Part shown: positions 63,477 to 64,000 of the stretch, piece by piece
Numbering within the stretch: the first letter of the stretch is position 1
Layout of the letters: each line of letters opens with the position of its first letter
NCBI GenBank assembly: GCA_963797335.1
Contig: CAWCOU010000007.1
Coordinates: 62,001-126,000 of the forward strand
Source of the DNA: CAWCOU01 sp963797335
GTDB lineage: Bacteria; Pseudomonadota; Gammaproteobacteria; JAURND01
Reading direction: 5' to 3'
Length of the DNA: 64,000 nucleotides
Translations under genes and position numbers: made by a program
Notes under the pieces: generated by a model
What the model saw: the letters and a program-made list of their open reading frames with translations, nothing else
Told to the model about the DNA's origin: nothing
The model's database searches: none

Positions 63477-64000
63477 CTAAGGAATGCTCCAAAGCAGAAT
63501 AGCGGCGTAAGCCCGCCACGGTATCCACAGTTGGGGGTTTAAATGAAGTTGGGTTATCTTTTTTTGAATGACTAAATCCGTTTCTGGAAAGGCATTGGGA
63601 TTACGCAATGCCCGCATCGCGATGTATTCTACAGTCCAAGGACCAATTCCTTTGATACTGAGCAGTTTATTACAGGTTTCTGTAAAATCCGCGGTGCCAT
63701 CGAGTGTTAAGCTTTTGTCAGAAATTCTGATCGCCAAATCTTTCAATGTCTCTATTCTGGATTTGGGCAGCCCCGCTTTTGATAAGTCTGCTGTTAAAAT
63801 GTGTTCTGGTGTGGGAAAGAAATGGGTTAACGATAATGACGGATCAAATTGTTGTTTTTCCCCGCACATTTCTACTATTTTCCCTAAAATAGTCCGGGCA
63901 GCCTGCACACTGATCCTTTGTCCGACAATAGCGCGAACGGCTAATTCAAAACCATCCCAACCACCAGGAATTCGTAATCCTGGATGTTGTTCCAAATAAG
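63477..64000 (-). CDS. alkA: DNA-3-methyladenine glycosylase (AlkA-like), N-terminus outside window
   Basis: The frame runs past base 64000, so only the C-terminal 174 residues are visible. Found are HPGLRIPGGWDGFELAVRAI and VGQRISVQAARTI, the helix-hairpin-helix LLSIKGIGPWTVEYIAMRAL and the catalytic Asp in FPETDLVIQK. This is the HhH-GPD fold of AlkA, which removes alkylated purines. The visible end lies ten bases before the ogt start. Whether an Ada domain is fused at the N-terminus, as in some AdaA-AlkA proteins, cannot be seen here. Confidence 0.9.
   Translation of the reverse strand, partial: YLEQHPGLRIPGGWDGFELAVRAIVGQRISVQAARTILGKIVEMCGEKQQFDPSLSLTHFFPTPEHILTADLSKAGLPKSRIETLKDLAIRISDKSLTLDGTADFTETCNKLLSIKGIGPWTVEYIAMRALRNPNAFPETDLVIQKKITQLHLNPQLWIPWRAYAAILLWSIP

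Overview
The window is 64 kb of a moderately low-GC gammaproteobacterial chromosome. The gene content points to the Legionellales (Legionella/Coxiella/Aquicella-like, host- or protist-associated). It has full-length housekeeping genes of gammaproteobacterial type (fadE, mutY-yggX, srkA, ppiB, chaA, an Aas-type fusion) mixed with very large coiled-coil proteins, Sel1-repeat proteins, serine-rich or acidic proteins and other candidate secreted effectors. This assignment is an inference; no rRNA or marker gene is present, and I saw no tRNA, rRNA or CRISPR array.

Layout. 1-12 kb: the 3' part of a modular repeat surface protein, then a 3029-residue protein with a central C-x5-R phosphatase-like motif and a C-terminal membrane region. 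12-20.7 kb: DUF4239 membrane protein, glycine-zipper lipoprotein, MFS/PlsC/acyl-ACP-ligase fusion, coiled-coil membrane protein, lipoprotein, FMN reductase, a hypothetical protein and cyclophilin. 20.8-28.7 kb: a minus-strand cluster of pyruvate/2-oxoacid dehydrogenase E1 alpha, E1 beta and E2 followed at once by an RND adaptor and pump. 28.9-35.9 kb: secreted hypothetical protein, glycerophosphodiesterase-fadE pair between two inverted copies of a GC-rich palindromic element, mutY-yggX, chagasin-like inhibitor, and a ParD/RelE-type toxin-antitoxin pair. 35.9-43.6 kb: chaA, then an island of PAS histidine kinase, atypical response regulator and a one-module NRPS, framed by two near-identical copies of a small gene. 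43.6-50.6 kb: MATE pump, several candidate effectors, SEC-C protein, L,D-transpeptidase, M20 amidohydrolase, small secreted protein. 50.7-57 kb: DHA2 MFS pump, HMG-CoA lyase plus enoyl-CoA hydratase, hypothetical protein, Sel1-repeat protein, DUF4142 protein. 57-64 kb: srkA, isonitrile-hydratase-like DJ-1/PfpI protein of foreign composition, MFS transporter, frameshifted shikimate-kinase-like gene, second DHA2 pump, ogt and the 3' part of alkA.

How the genes work together. Most of the window is lipid/acyl metabolism (Aas fusion, GDPD, FadE, HMG-CoA lyase, enoyl-CoA hydratase), efflux (RND, MATE, two DHA2 pumps) and DNA repair (MutY, Ogt, AlkA). The most unusual unit is the 37.5-43.3 kb island. 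Its adenylation domain carries, at all nine variable positions, the published cysteine specificity code, and it is interrupted by a SAM methyltransferase and followed by a carrier domain. It has no condensation or thioesterase domain and lies next to a two-component pair resembling the CqsS-type signalling kinases. This suggests a small methyl-cysteine-derived metabolite or signal that I do not recognise as described. The second highlight is the phosphoinositide-phosphatase-like motif in the giant protein. Several interspersed palindromic elements are also present; one supplies the probable start codon of mutY.
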